From assembly GCA_030648825.1 (NCBI GenBank), contig JAUSGU010000075.1:1-5924 (forward strand): a stretch of DNA of 5,924 bases. The letters run 5' to 3'. Within the stretch, counting starts at the first letter, position 1; every line of letters starts with the position of its first letter. This document shows positions 1 through 5,376 of the stretch, one piece after another. Under the pieces are notes generated by a model. It ran no database searches. It had not been told where the DNA came from and saw nothing but the letters and a program-made list of their open reading frames with translations. Source of the DNA: a bacterium (GTDB lineage Bacteria; Patescibacteriota; Minisyncoccia; Phycocordibacterales; UBA6065). Both the position numbers and the translations under genes were made by a program.

Positions 1-254
1 TAAATAATATAGGCCAAAAAGATTGGATCAAGGTTGCTGAGAAAAAGAATCTTTTAGTAGTGAGAGGTACTCATGGCTCGCATTACATAAATATCAGAGA
101 CCCAAAATTACCTGATCCGAAAGATGTTAAGGGTTTAATTACAACTATAACTCCAAACTGTTTTAAACAGGCAAATGAGGAAATATTCAAAAAATTCTTA
201 AAATACGGCATATCCGAAGATGAGATTTGGATAGCTTTGGGATTTAATAAATGA
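1..254 (+). CDS. 3' end of a small HicA-like protein (partial)
   Basis: The frame is open from the left window edge (first full codon at base 3) to the TGA at 252-254, so this is the C-terminal 83 or so residues of a gene that starts outside the window. The GTG at 60 is an internal Val codon, because clear coding sequence (DWIKVAEKKNLLVVRGTHG) precedes it. The stretch RGTHGSHYINIRDP resembles the strand-turn-strand 'GSH' core of HicA-type mRNA interferase toxins, where the His is catalytic. The tail is ITPNCFKQANEEIFKKFL followed by GISEDEIWIALGF; it is longer than the usual HicA end and I do not recognise it firmly. No HicB-like antitoxin follows, since the next gene is convergent and begins 21 bp away. 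The toxin assignment is tentative; a conserved hypothetical protein with a similar fold is equally possible. Confidence 0.5.
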   Translation, partial: NNIGQKDWIKVAEKKNLLVVRGTHGSHYINIRDPKLPDPKDVKGLITTITPNCFKQANEEIFKKFLKYGISEDEIWIALGFNK

Positions 255-275
255 AAGTACAAACATACTGAGACT

Positions 276-1520
276 TTACCTGTCTTCATACACCCCCACC
301 GTCTCCTCCACCATCTTCTCCAGAGAAAATTCTCGTTCCACTTTCTCTTTTAGGTTCACTCCGAACGACAGAGCTCTGTCGGGATTTTTATAAATCAGTT
401 CCAGAGCGGAAGCGATGTCGTCGGGTTTTCTGGTTTGAATGAGAATGCCGGACTTCATATCGTCTATGATTTCTCCTACACCGCCGACATTTGTGGCCAC
501 GATGGGCAAGCCGGCGAAACCGGCTTCTATGACGACATAGGGTAGACCTTCTTTTATGGAAGACAGGACGATAGCATCAAAAGCTTTCAAATATTGCGGC
601 GCGTTTCCCACAAAACCGAGCAGAGCAACGTTTCTTTCCAGAGCCAATTCACGGATTTTATTTTCAAGTTTTTTTCTCTCTTCACCTCCGCCCAAAATCA
701 CGAATTTCACGGGAATATTCTTTTGTTTTAATGCATAGACAGCTTGCAGAGCGTATTCATACGCTTTGTTTTTGTGGAGCTCGCCTATAGCGCCTATCAG
801 AAAATCTTTTTTGCGATCACCTCTGTTTTCGCCGATCGCTCCGCTTTCGCTTTTGTCGTTATTTTTATTTTCGTCTATTACGACACCCTTCTCTTTTGCC
901 ATGTCGGCTATAAAAGCGCGACTTTCCGTCCTCTCTTTGAAATCCGGAGTTTTGATGCCGTTATGAACGAGAATCATTTTGTTTTTTGCCCACAGCATAT
1001 TTTTACCGTCATGAAAATCGCGCATAGAGACGGCGATTGTCGCATGAGCGAGCATGACGGTGAGCCAAGATAGAAATTTTATGACCGACAGAGAGAGGAA
1101 GTTTCTATTTTCATTAAACGGCCAGCCGTGACAGGTGAAAACGATGCGTGGCACTCTCGCCAGACGAGCGGCCAGAGCACCGAGACCGCCGACTTTTGAA
1201 CTATTCACATGGACCACATCTGGTTTTTCTTTTTTAAAGAGAGAGAGCAGTTTGAAAAAACCAAAAATGTCGCCGAATACGCTCACGTCCCTGCCGATAT
1301 TGGGTATGGAAACAGTCCGAACGCCTCTCTCGGCCAATTTCAGAGCCAGAGGTCCCGTGCCACCGAAAACCACGACACTCTCATATTGTTCTTCCGGATG
1401 GCCGGATTGTTCCTGCGGGAGATTGACGGCGAGATCATAGACATATCTCTGCGCTCCCCCCCAATTGCTCTTTGTTATGACATAGAGGATTTTTTTGACA
1501 GGTTTTTTATTTTCGTTCAT
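276..1520 (-). CDS. GT4-type glycosyltransferase (group 1, GT-B fold)
   Basis: A 414-residue cytoplasmic or membrane-associated glycosyltransferase, normal length for the family. It would transfer a sugar from a nucleotide donor to a lipid-linked glycan acceptor; donor and acceptor cannot be read from sequence. Visible landmarks are the N-terminal Rossmann start KKILYVITKSNWGGAQRYV (GGAQR at 21-25), VHVNSSKVGGLG (about 103-114), CHGWPF (130-135), VHNGI (185-189), the domain-2 start GAIGELHKNKAYEYALQA (243-260), FVILGGGEERKKLE (273-286), and the GT4 E-x7-E donor-site motif with Glu324 and Glu332 in KEGLPYVVIEAGFAGLP. An unusual charged, Asn/Lys/Glu/Asp-rich insert at about 211-239 lies between the two domains. 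The ATG at 1518-1520 directly precedes the family N-terminus and lacks a clear Shine-Dalgarno. It is divergent from the sugar transferase gene, which suggests one glycan pathway. Confidence 0.9.
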   Translation of the reverse strand: MNENKKPVKKILYVITKSNWGGAQRYVYDLAVNLPQEQSGHPEEQYESVVVFGGTGPLALKLAERGVRTVSIPNIGRDVSVFGDIFGFFKLLSLFKKEKPDVVHVNSSKVGGLGALAARLARVPRIVFTCHGWPFNENRNFLSLSVIKFLSWLTVMLAHATIAVSMRDFHDGKNMLWAKNKMILVHNGIKTPDFKERTESRAFIADMAKEKGVVIDENKNNDKSESGAIGENRGDRKKDFLIGAIGELHKNKAYEYALQAVYALKQKNIPVKFVILGGGEERKKLENKIRELALERNVALLGFVGNAPQYLKAFDAIVLSSIKEGLPYVVIEAGFAGLPIVATNVGGVGEIIDDMKSGILIQTRKPDDIASALELIYKNPDRALSFGVNLKEKVEREFSLEKMVEETVGVYEDR

Positions 1521-1532
1521 ATAATGGCTCTA

Positions 1533-1561
1533 ATTATAGTCTTTTTTGGAATAATTTTCAA
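1533..1561 (-). promoter_or_regulatory. sigma70-like promoter of the glycosyltransferase
   Basis: Read on the minus strand, TTGAAA (1561-1556) and a perfect TATAAT (1538-1533) are separated by 17 bp. The predicted start is near 1526, only about 6 bases before the ATG, so the mRNA would be essentially leaderless. This agrees with the lack of a Shine-Dalgarno. The prediction is from sequence only. Confidence 0.55.
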
Positions 1562-1608
1562 ACAGTTTTGATTATTCGTCCCCTCCCACGTTTTACTCTT
1601 ACCTTTAC

Positions 1609-1636
1609 TTGAAACCTTGCCACTCTCGTGTAGTAT
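1609..1636 (+). promoter_or_regulatory. possible promoter of the sugar transferase-epimerase operon
   Basis: TTGAAA at 1609-1614 is followed after 16 bp by TAGTAT at 1631-1636. A start near 1643 would put the mRNA 5' end within about 6 bases of the ATG at 1649, and no Shine-Dalgarno is visible there. The -10 element is imperfect, so this is weaker than the divergent promoter on the other strand. Confidence 0.35.
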
Positions 1637-1648
1637 TAACGATTGTAT

Positions 1649-2995
1649 ATGACAATTTTCAATAAACGAGCTCCGTGGCTCCTACTCTTGGGCGATGCCC
1701 TCTTTTTTGTCGTTTCTCTGTGGCTGGCCCTATTTTTGCGTTATGGTCAGTCTCCGGACAAGGAAATATTTTTTGCCCACTTGGCGCCTTTTTCTCTGCT
1801 CTTTGTCGTTTGGATTCTGGTTTTTTTCATCACCGGTCTCTATGACAAACAGAGTGCCATTTTGAAATCAAAACTGCCGACATATCTCTTTCAAGGTCAG
1901 GTTGTCAATTCCGTCATTGCCGTTATTTTCTTTTATTTCGTCCCATGGTTTGGTATCAGTCCGAAAACGACCCTTTTTGTCTATCTGGTCATATCGCTCC
2001 TGCTCATAATTTGGTGGCGAGTTTACGGTTATTTTTTCTTTGCGACAAAGGCGCGCGAAAAACTGATTCTTGTGGGCGGTGGCGGAGAAGTGAATGAACT
2101 GCGCCGAGAAATAGAAAGCAACCAGAGATACAATATAAATATCGTCTCGGTGATTGATTTGGAAAATGCACACCAAAACAATGTTCTCCAGAGTATAGAA
2201 GAGAGCGGGGCTTCCATCGTGGCTATGGATTTTCATAACGACAAGATCCGTTCAATCCTCCCAAATCTGTATAACCTCATCTTTCGGCGTTTGCGTTTCA
2301 TAGATATAGACGAATTATACGAAGCAGTTTTTGACAGAGTGCCACTCTCTCTCATAAAACATAATTGGTTTTTGGAAAACATTTCCACTTCACCGAAAAT
2401 GGTCTATGACGCTTTGAAGCGTTTCATGGATATCACTATCGCCCTCATTTTGGGAATTATTTCTCTCGTTTTTTATCCTTTTGTCGCTCTGGCAATCAAA
2501 TTGGAAGACGGCGGTCAGGTTTTCATTCTTCAGGCGAGAATTGGTGAAAACAATAAACCTATTCACATCAGAAAATTCAGAAGCATGACCACCACAACCA
2601 CTCTCTCCGGCGACAAAAACGGTGGAGCTAACGGTCAATCCATAACCCGTGTCGGCTCTTTTATGAGAAAGACACGCATAGACGAATTGCCTCAACTCTG
2701 GAATGTTGTGAGAGGGGATCTCTCTCTCATAGGTCCGCGTCCAGAATTACCTCAATTTGTAGCCATATATGAGCGGGAAATTCCTTTTTACGGCATACGT
2801 CATCTCATAAAACCGGGACTCTCCGGCTGGGCGCAACTGTATCACCAGACTCCACCAAAATTTGAAGCTTCAAACGAAGATACAAAGATGAAACTCTCTT
2901 ATGATCTGTTTTACATCAAAAATCGCTCATTGCTCCTCGATTTGAACATCGCCCTAAAAACCATTCGGGAAATTGTTTCTAGACGAGGAGTATAA
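1649..2995 (+). CDS. polyprenyl-phosphate sugar-1-phosphate transferase (WcaJ/WbaP-like, Bac_transf)
   Basis: An integral membrane enzyme that transfers a sugar-1-phosphate from a nucleotide sugar to undecaprenyl phosphate, the first committed step of exopolysaccharide or surface-glycan repeat assembly. It has about 448 residues, the normal length for the two-part family. The N-terminal half has four hydrophobic segments (roughly 9-31, 44-64, 84-102, 107-131). A nucleotide-binding-like central part follows, starting LILVGGGGEV (about 139). The catalytic Bac_transf domain starts at KRFMDITIALIL, a membrane-dipping hairpin. It carries RKFRSM (about 308), the essential Asp-Glu in KTRIDELPQLWNV, LSLIGPRPELP, and KPGLSGWAQL. 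I prefer the ATG at 1649 over the TTG at 1643 because of codon type and the promoter position. The downstream epimerase begins 12 bp after the stop, so the two form an operon. The sugar transferred is unknown. Confidence 0.92.
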   Translation: MTIFNKRAPWLLLLGDALFFVVSLWLALFLRYGQSPDKEIFFAHLAPFSLLFVVWILVFFITGLYDKQSAILKSKLPTYLFQGQVVNSVIAVIFFYFVPWFGISPKTTLFVYLVISLLLIIWWRVYGYFFFATKAREKLILVGGGGEVNELRREIESNQRYNINIVSVIDLENAHQNNVLQSIEESGASIVAMDFHNDKIRSILPNLYNLIFRRLRFIDIDELYEAVFDRVPLSLIKHNWFLENISTSPKMVYDALKRFMDITIALILGIISLVFYPFVALAIKLEDGGQVFILQARIGENNKPIHIRKFRSMTTTTTLSGDKNGGANGQSITRVGSFMRKTRIDELPQLWNVVRGDLSLIGPRPELPQFVAIYEREIPFYGIRHLIKPGLSGWAQLYHQTPPKFEASNEDTKMKLSYDLFYIKNRSLLLDLNIALKTIREIVSRRGV

Positions 2996-3007
2996 TCAAA
3001 AAAGACA

Positions 3008-3997
3008 ATGAATAAAAATATAAAAACAATAAATAAAAAAAATAAAAAAACCGCGAATAAAAAAGTAATTGTCACTGGTGGCGCCGGTTTTTTGGGCTCC
3101 ACTCTCGTGCCATCGCTTTTGAGAGGAGGGTACGCAGTGCATGTCATAGATAATTTAATTTCCGGAAAGAGAGAGCATGTACCGAAAGGAGCTATTTTGC
3201 ATGAGGTGGATATCCGCGATGCCAAAACCTTGGAAGATGTGTTCAAAAAAATCGGCGGCGGGGGTGATACAAGTGATATTCATTGTGTTTTCCATTTGGC
3301 CGCTCTGCCCAGAGTGCAATTTTCCATAGATAATCCTCTGGAATCTCATAGTGTAAATGTAAATGGTCTCCTAAATGTTTTTGAAGCGTCGCGAAAAGCG
3401 AAAGTCAGACGAATCGTTTATTCTGCTTCTAGTTCCGCCTACGGTGATCAGACGGTGATGCCTCTACGTGAAGATATGAAACCAAATCCAATGAGTCCTT
3501 ATGCCGCCCATAAATTTTACGGAGAGTTATTGGCCAAACAATATGCCTTGCACTATGGAATTGAAACTGTCTGTCTGCGTTACTTTAATATTTTCGGTCC
3601 GAATTTTGATCCCAACGGTCCTTATGCCATGGCCATAGGAAAATTTCTAATAGCGCAAAAAGAGGGTAGGCCCCTGACAGTTACTGGAGATGGCAGTCAA
3701 ACTCGCGACTGCGTATATGTCACAGATGTGACGCAGGCAAATATTCTCGCCATGGAGAGCAAAAAAGTGGGGAATGGTGAAATTATAAACATAGGTAATG
3801 GCAAGAATATTTCTATTTTGAATCTGGCAAAAATGATCGCTGGTAGAGACGGCAAAATTATCCACATCGCCCCGCGCGTGGAACCTCACGATACATTGGC
3901 CGACATTTCAAAAGCCAGAAAACTGCTCGGTTGGGAGCCGGAGGTTACGATTGAAGAGGGGATTGCAGAGCTGAAACGATTGAATAATATAAAATAG
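3008..3997 (+). CDS. NAD-dependent sugar epimerase/dehydratase (extended SDR, GalE/WbpP-like)
   Basis: A 329-residue nucleotide-sugar epimerase or dehydratase that probably interconverts UDP-hexoses or UDP-HexNAc for the neighbouring glycan genes. Features seen are the NAD-binding TGGAGFLG (23-30), Asp48 at the end of beta-2 (adenosine-ribose contact), FHLAALPRV (95-103), SASSSAYG (139-146), and the catalytic Tyr165-x3-Lys169 pair in SPYAAHKFYGE. RYFNIFGP (191-198) and the substrate-end motif DGSQTRDCVYVTD (228-240) follow. The LPRVQFSIDNP segment resembles UDP-GlcNAc/GalNAc 4-epimerases of the WbpP type more than dehydratases, but specificity is inference. A basic 18-residue tail (Lys/Asn rich) precedes the Rossmann core and is longer than usual. 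It lies 12 bp after the sugar transferase stop with only a weak A-rich ribosome site, so cotranscription and possibly coupled translation are likely. Confidence 0.9.
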   Translation: MNKNIKTINKKNKKTANKKVIVTGGAGFLGSTLVPSLLRGGYAVHVIDNLISGKREHVPKGAILHEVDIRDAKTLEDVFKKIGGGGDTSDIHCVFHLAALPRVQFSIDNPLESHSVNVNGLLNVFEASRKAKVRRIVYSASSSAYGDQTVMPLREDMKPNPMSPYAAHKFYGELLAKQYALHYGIETVCLRYFNIFGPNFDPNGPYAMAIGKFLIAQKEGRPLTVTGDGSQTRDCVYVTDVTQANILAMESKKVGNGEIINIGNGKNISILNLAKMIAGRDGKIIHIAPRVEPHDTLADISKARKLLGWEPEVTIEEGIAELKRLNNIK

Positions 3998-4036
3998 CCA
4001 CAAAAATAATGGCCCTATATAGCCAAACGGAAGCCC

Positions 4037-4065
4037 TTGACAAGAGTCCTATACAGGTGTATACT
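4037..4065 (+). promoter_or_regulatory. strong sigma70-like promoter of the DGR target gene
   Basis: A perfect TTGACA (4037-4042), a 17-bp spacer, and TATACT (4060-4065) make this the best promoter in the window. A start near 4072 would give a leader of about 174 bases before the ATG at 4246, containing the long inverted repeat at 4100-4166. It separates the retroelement from the sugar operon as a distinct transcription unit. Confidence 0.75.
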
Positions 4066-4095
4066 AGTAGGTAGTACAGAACATTGAAAAACTTG

Positions 4096-4215
4096 CGAGA
4101 TTACGGCGTTCTTTGAGGGCTTTGGCCAAAATAGCTATTTGCCAGAACTTTGAAAGAACGCCGTAACATCAACATACCGGCGCGCATCTCGGGTAATCTC
4201 ATTGTTATGAGACCC
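4096..4215 (+). promoter_or_regulatory. structured 5' leader of the target gene
   Basis: A perfect 14-bp inverted repeat (4100-4113 with 4153-4166; TTACGGCGTTCTTT and its complement) encloses 39 bases that hold a further AT-rich near-palindrome around 4128-4139. Downstream, TCTCAT/ATGAGA (4197-4202 with 4207-4212, loop TGTT) forms a second hairpin, extended by GGG/CCC. GAGATTAC (4096-4103) can instead pair with GTAATCTC (4193-4200), which would compete with both hairpins. No T-run follows the first stem, so it is not a plain terminator. A regulatory leader or a protein-binding site is inferred. Confidence 0.5.
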
Positions 4216-4232
4216 TGACATGCAAACTACAG

Positions 4233-4241
4233 AAAAAAGGA
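4233..4241 (+). promoter_or_regulatory. ribosome binding site of the target gene
   Basis: An A-rich stretch ending in AAGGA (4237-4241) lies 4 bases before the ATG at 4246. It is the clearest Shine-Dalgarno-like sequence in the window and supports that start. Confidence 0.5.
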
Positions 4242-4245
4242 AAAT

Positions 4246-4893
4246 ATGAGCACAATCATGTTCTCAGATGTTCGCGGAGTACTGAATGACCTCAACGAGA
4301 AGCTTGCTGGCGAAAAAGCCAACGAAACTCTCGAAGGGCTCAAAAAGTTCCTCCGTGGCGAAAATCCATTCGAGACGGTGACCACGACTGCCAAATGGGA
4401 AGTCCGCGAGGGTGTGATTTACGTCACGCTTCCCGCATCCGAAGGCATCACTGGTCCGCAGTGGATCAAACGCCTGAAGAAAAAGGATTTGCGTGTGAGC
4501 GAATACGCCGAGGGTCTACTGAAGTCGAAAGATTTCAAGCCGACCACAGGTGTCGTCCACAAGCTCGCCATTCTCTCTGGCAAAACCTTCTCCGACTCGG
4601 AACGCATCACGCGTACCATTCGGGCCGAAGGCAAAAAACGGGGTTGGGACGAGCTCAATCCGGAAGCGATCTGCATCCTTCGGGAAAACTTCTCGGATAA
4701 GGAGCTCGAAGCCATGGGTTTCTACTGGATCGTTGGAATTCACGAACCCATCGAGGTCGGCGGTGACCCGCACTTCCTCGTTGCCGCTCGTCATGACGAT
4801 GGCAGTTGGCTCGGCGCGACTTGGGCTGATCCTGGCTACGGCTGGCGTGGCAGTAGTGCGTTTGCTTGGTCCCTCCCGCAAGTTAGTACTTAG
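4246..4893 (+). CDS. DGR target (variable) protein with C-terminal VR
   Basis: A 215-residue protein with no signal peptide or membrane segment, so cytoplasmic unless exported by an unrecognised route. Residues 1-43 look helical and charged. About 51-168 form a domain with WEVREGVIYVTLP, GITGPQWIKRL, RITRTIRAEGKKRGW and ICILRENFSDKELEAMG, ending WIVGIHEPI. The C-terminus (169-209) is encoded by the VR and carries DDGSW (184-188) and AFAWSL (205-210). The latter resembles the conserved end of CPR DGR targets, whose VR domains are believed to adopt a C-type-lectin-like fold. Comparison with the TR shows 15 diversified residues: 172, 174, 179, 181, 183, 190-192, 195, 197-199, 201-203. Codon use is visibly more GC-rich than that of the sugar genes and of avd, hinting at separate ancestry. 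The ligand is unknown. Confidence 0.88.
   Translation: MSTIMFSDVRGVLNDLNEKLAGEKANETLEGLKKFLRGENPFETVTTTAKWEVREGVIYVTLPASEGITGPQWIKRLKKKDLRVSEYAEGLLKSKDFKPTTGVVHKLAILSGKTFSDSERITRTIRAEGKKRGWDELNPEAICILRENFSDKELEAMGFYWIVGIHEPIEVGGDPHFLVAARHDDGSWLGATWADPGYGWRGSSAFAWSLPQVST
4751..4878 (+). repeat. DGR variable repeat (VR)
   Basis: 128 bp, ungapped against the TR at 5240-5367 (constant offset 489). It has 21 mismatches: positions 4759, 4760, 4765, 4780, 4781, 4786, 4787, 4792, 4813, 4814, 4816, 4820, 4828, 4835, 4837, 4840, 4841, 4846, 4847, 4850 and 4853. Every one is an A in the TR; the VR has G at 15, C at 4 and T at 2. The last 25 bp (4854-4878) are identical to the TR and end in a pyrimidine-rich CCCTCCCG, the likely initiation-of-mutagenic-homing region. 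Identity ends there, with CA in the VR flank against TC beside the TR. Confidence 0.97.
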
Positions 4894-4899
4894 TTCTTT

Positions 4900-4919
4900 G
4901 GGCTCTTGGGCACTAGCCC
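4900..4919 (+). other. small hairpin just downstream of the VR
   Basis: GGGCT (4900-4904) pairs with AGCCC (4915-4919) around a 10-base loop, starting 21 bp after the VR ends. It may assist target-site recognition or be incidental. A second small stem, AGAAC/GTTCT (4930-4934 with 4938-4942), lies between it and the large hairpin. Confidence 0.3.
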
Positions 4920-4944
4920 TCTGATCCTTAGAACTTAGTTCTTC

Positions 4945-4974
4945 ACGGCCTCGACGAAAGTCGAGGCCGTTTTA
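4945..4974 (+). terminator. GAAA-loop hairpin: target-gene terminator and possible DGR cruciform
   Basis: A perfect 11-bp stem (4945-4955 with 4960-4970, ACGGCCTCGAC) is closed by a GAAA tetraloop and followed by TTTTAT. It is a convincing intrinsic terminator for the target gene. In the Bordetella phage DGR, a hairpin with a GRNA-type tetraloop just after the VR increases retrohoming efficiency. The GAAA loop fits that class, but here the stem begins 66 bp after the VR instead of a few bases. A dual role is inferred. Confidence 0.8.
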
Positions 4975-5239
4975 TATTTATGATAATATTATTTATGGTA
5001 GTAGGCGAGTATGTGAGAGACTATTGGATTTATCCTAAGTTTCCTGCTGCCGAATCCAGTATCCATGAGCTGAGAGCGTTCGCGACCTTAAATAGTTTTT
5101 GGGTTTCGAACGGAGGGTTCATGCAGACACTTCAAAAAATGAAGATACTTGGTGCGAAAAGCTAGAGCATTACGATGCTGAATTCGATTCAATCCCGAGA
5201 GTATTCAAAGGATGGTGTTACAGAAGGCTTTTCGCACAT
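4971..5239 (+). other. spacer between target and TR; probable start of the TR RNA
   Basis: I see no convincing gene here. A 61-codon open frame at 4980-5165 has no recognisable family, no ribosome site and an overlap with folded sequence, so I regard it as doubtful. From 5152 the sequence is rich in inverted repeats. GTGCGAAAAGC (5152-5162) pairs with GCTTTTCGCAC (5227-5237), enclosing AGCAT/ATGCT with a TACG loop (5166-5179) and GAAT/ATTC (5180-5190). The outer stem closes 2 bases before the TR, so it probably belongs to the non-coding TR transcript. The transcript's promoter is not obvious; the AT-rich 4971-4996 is a candidate area. Confidence 0.45.
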
Positions 5240-5367
5240 TCGAGGTCAACGGTAACCCGCACTTCCTCAATGCCAATCGTAATGACGATGGCAGTTGGCT
5301 CAACACGAATTGGGCTAATCCTGACAACAACTGGAATGACAATAGTGCGTTTGCTTGGTCCCTCCCG
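5240..5367 (+). repeat. DGR template repeat (TR)
   Basis: The 128-bp invariant donor copy. It contains 33 adenines, and 21 of them differ in the VR. It is loaded with AAC/AAT codons in the VR reading frame: 12 Asn codons, all changed in the VR. AAY codons cannot become stop codons by changes at the two adenines, a typical DGR design. The repeat happens to read as an open frame (GNPHFLNANRNDDGSW and so on) only because it mirrors the target's 3' end; no start or ribosome site supports translation. It acts as the template RNA for the RT. Confidence 0.96.
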
Positions 5368-5376
5368 TCAGTCTCT

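Noticed and set aside
744..1571. Several plus-strand open frames across the glycosyltransferase
   Set aside because: They are antisense to a gene with complete GT4 motifs, and their translations look like low-complexity shadows.
3998..4036. Terminator for the sugar operon
   Set aside because: Only a 4-bp TGGC/GCCA pairing is visible and there is no T-run; not supportable.
4100..4166. 14-bp inverted repeat as a terminator of the sugar operon
   Set aside because: No T-run follows on the plus strand, and it lies downstream of a strong promoter, so it belongs to the next transcript.
4419..4881. Antisense open frames over the target gene
   Set aside because: They are a by-product of the GC-rich codons of the target; no family resemblance, and the VR pattern fits the plus-strand frame.
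4980..5165. 61-codon open frame between target and TR
   Set aside because: No recognisable family, no ribosome binding site, and it ends inside the inverted repeat that precedes the TR. Kept only as a doubtful possibility in the spacer entry.
4751..5367. VR and TR as an ordinary gene-duplication or CRISPR-type repeat
   Set aside because: Only two copies, 361 bp apart, with mismatches restricted to TR adenines; neither duplication drift nor CRISPR explains that.
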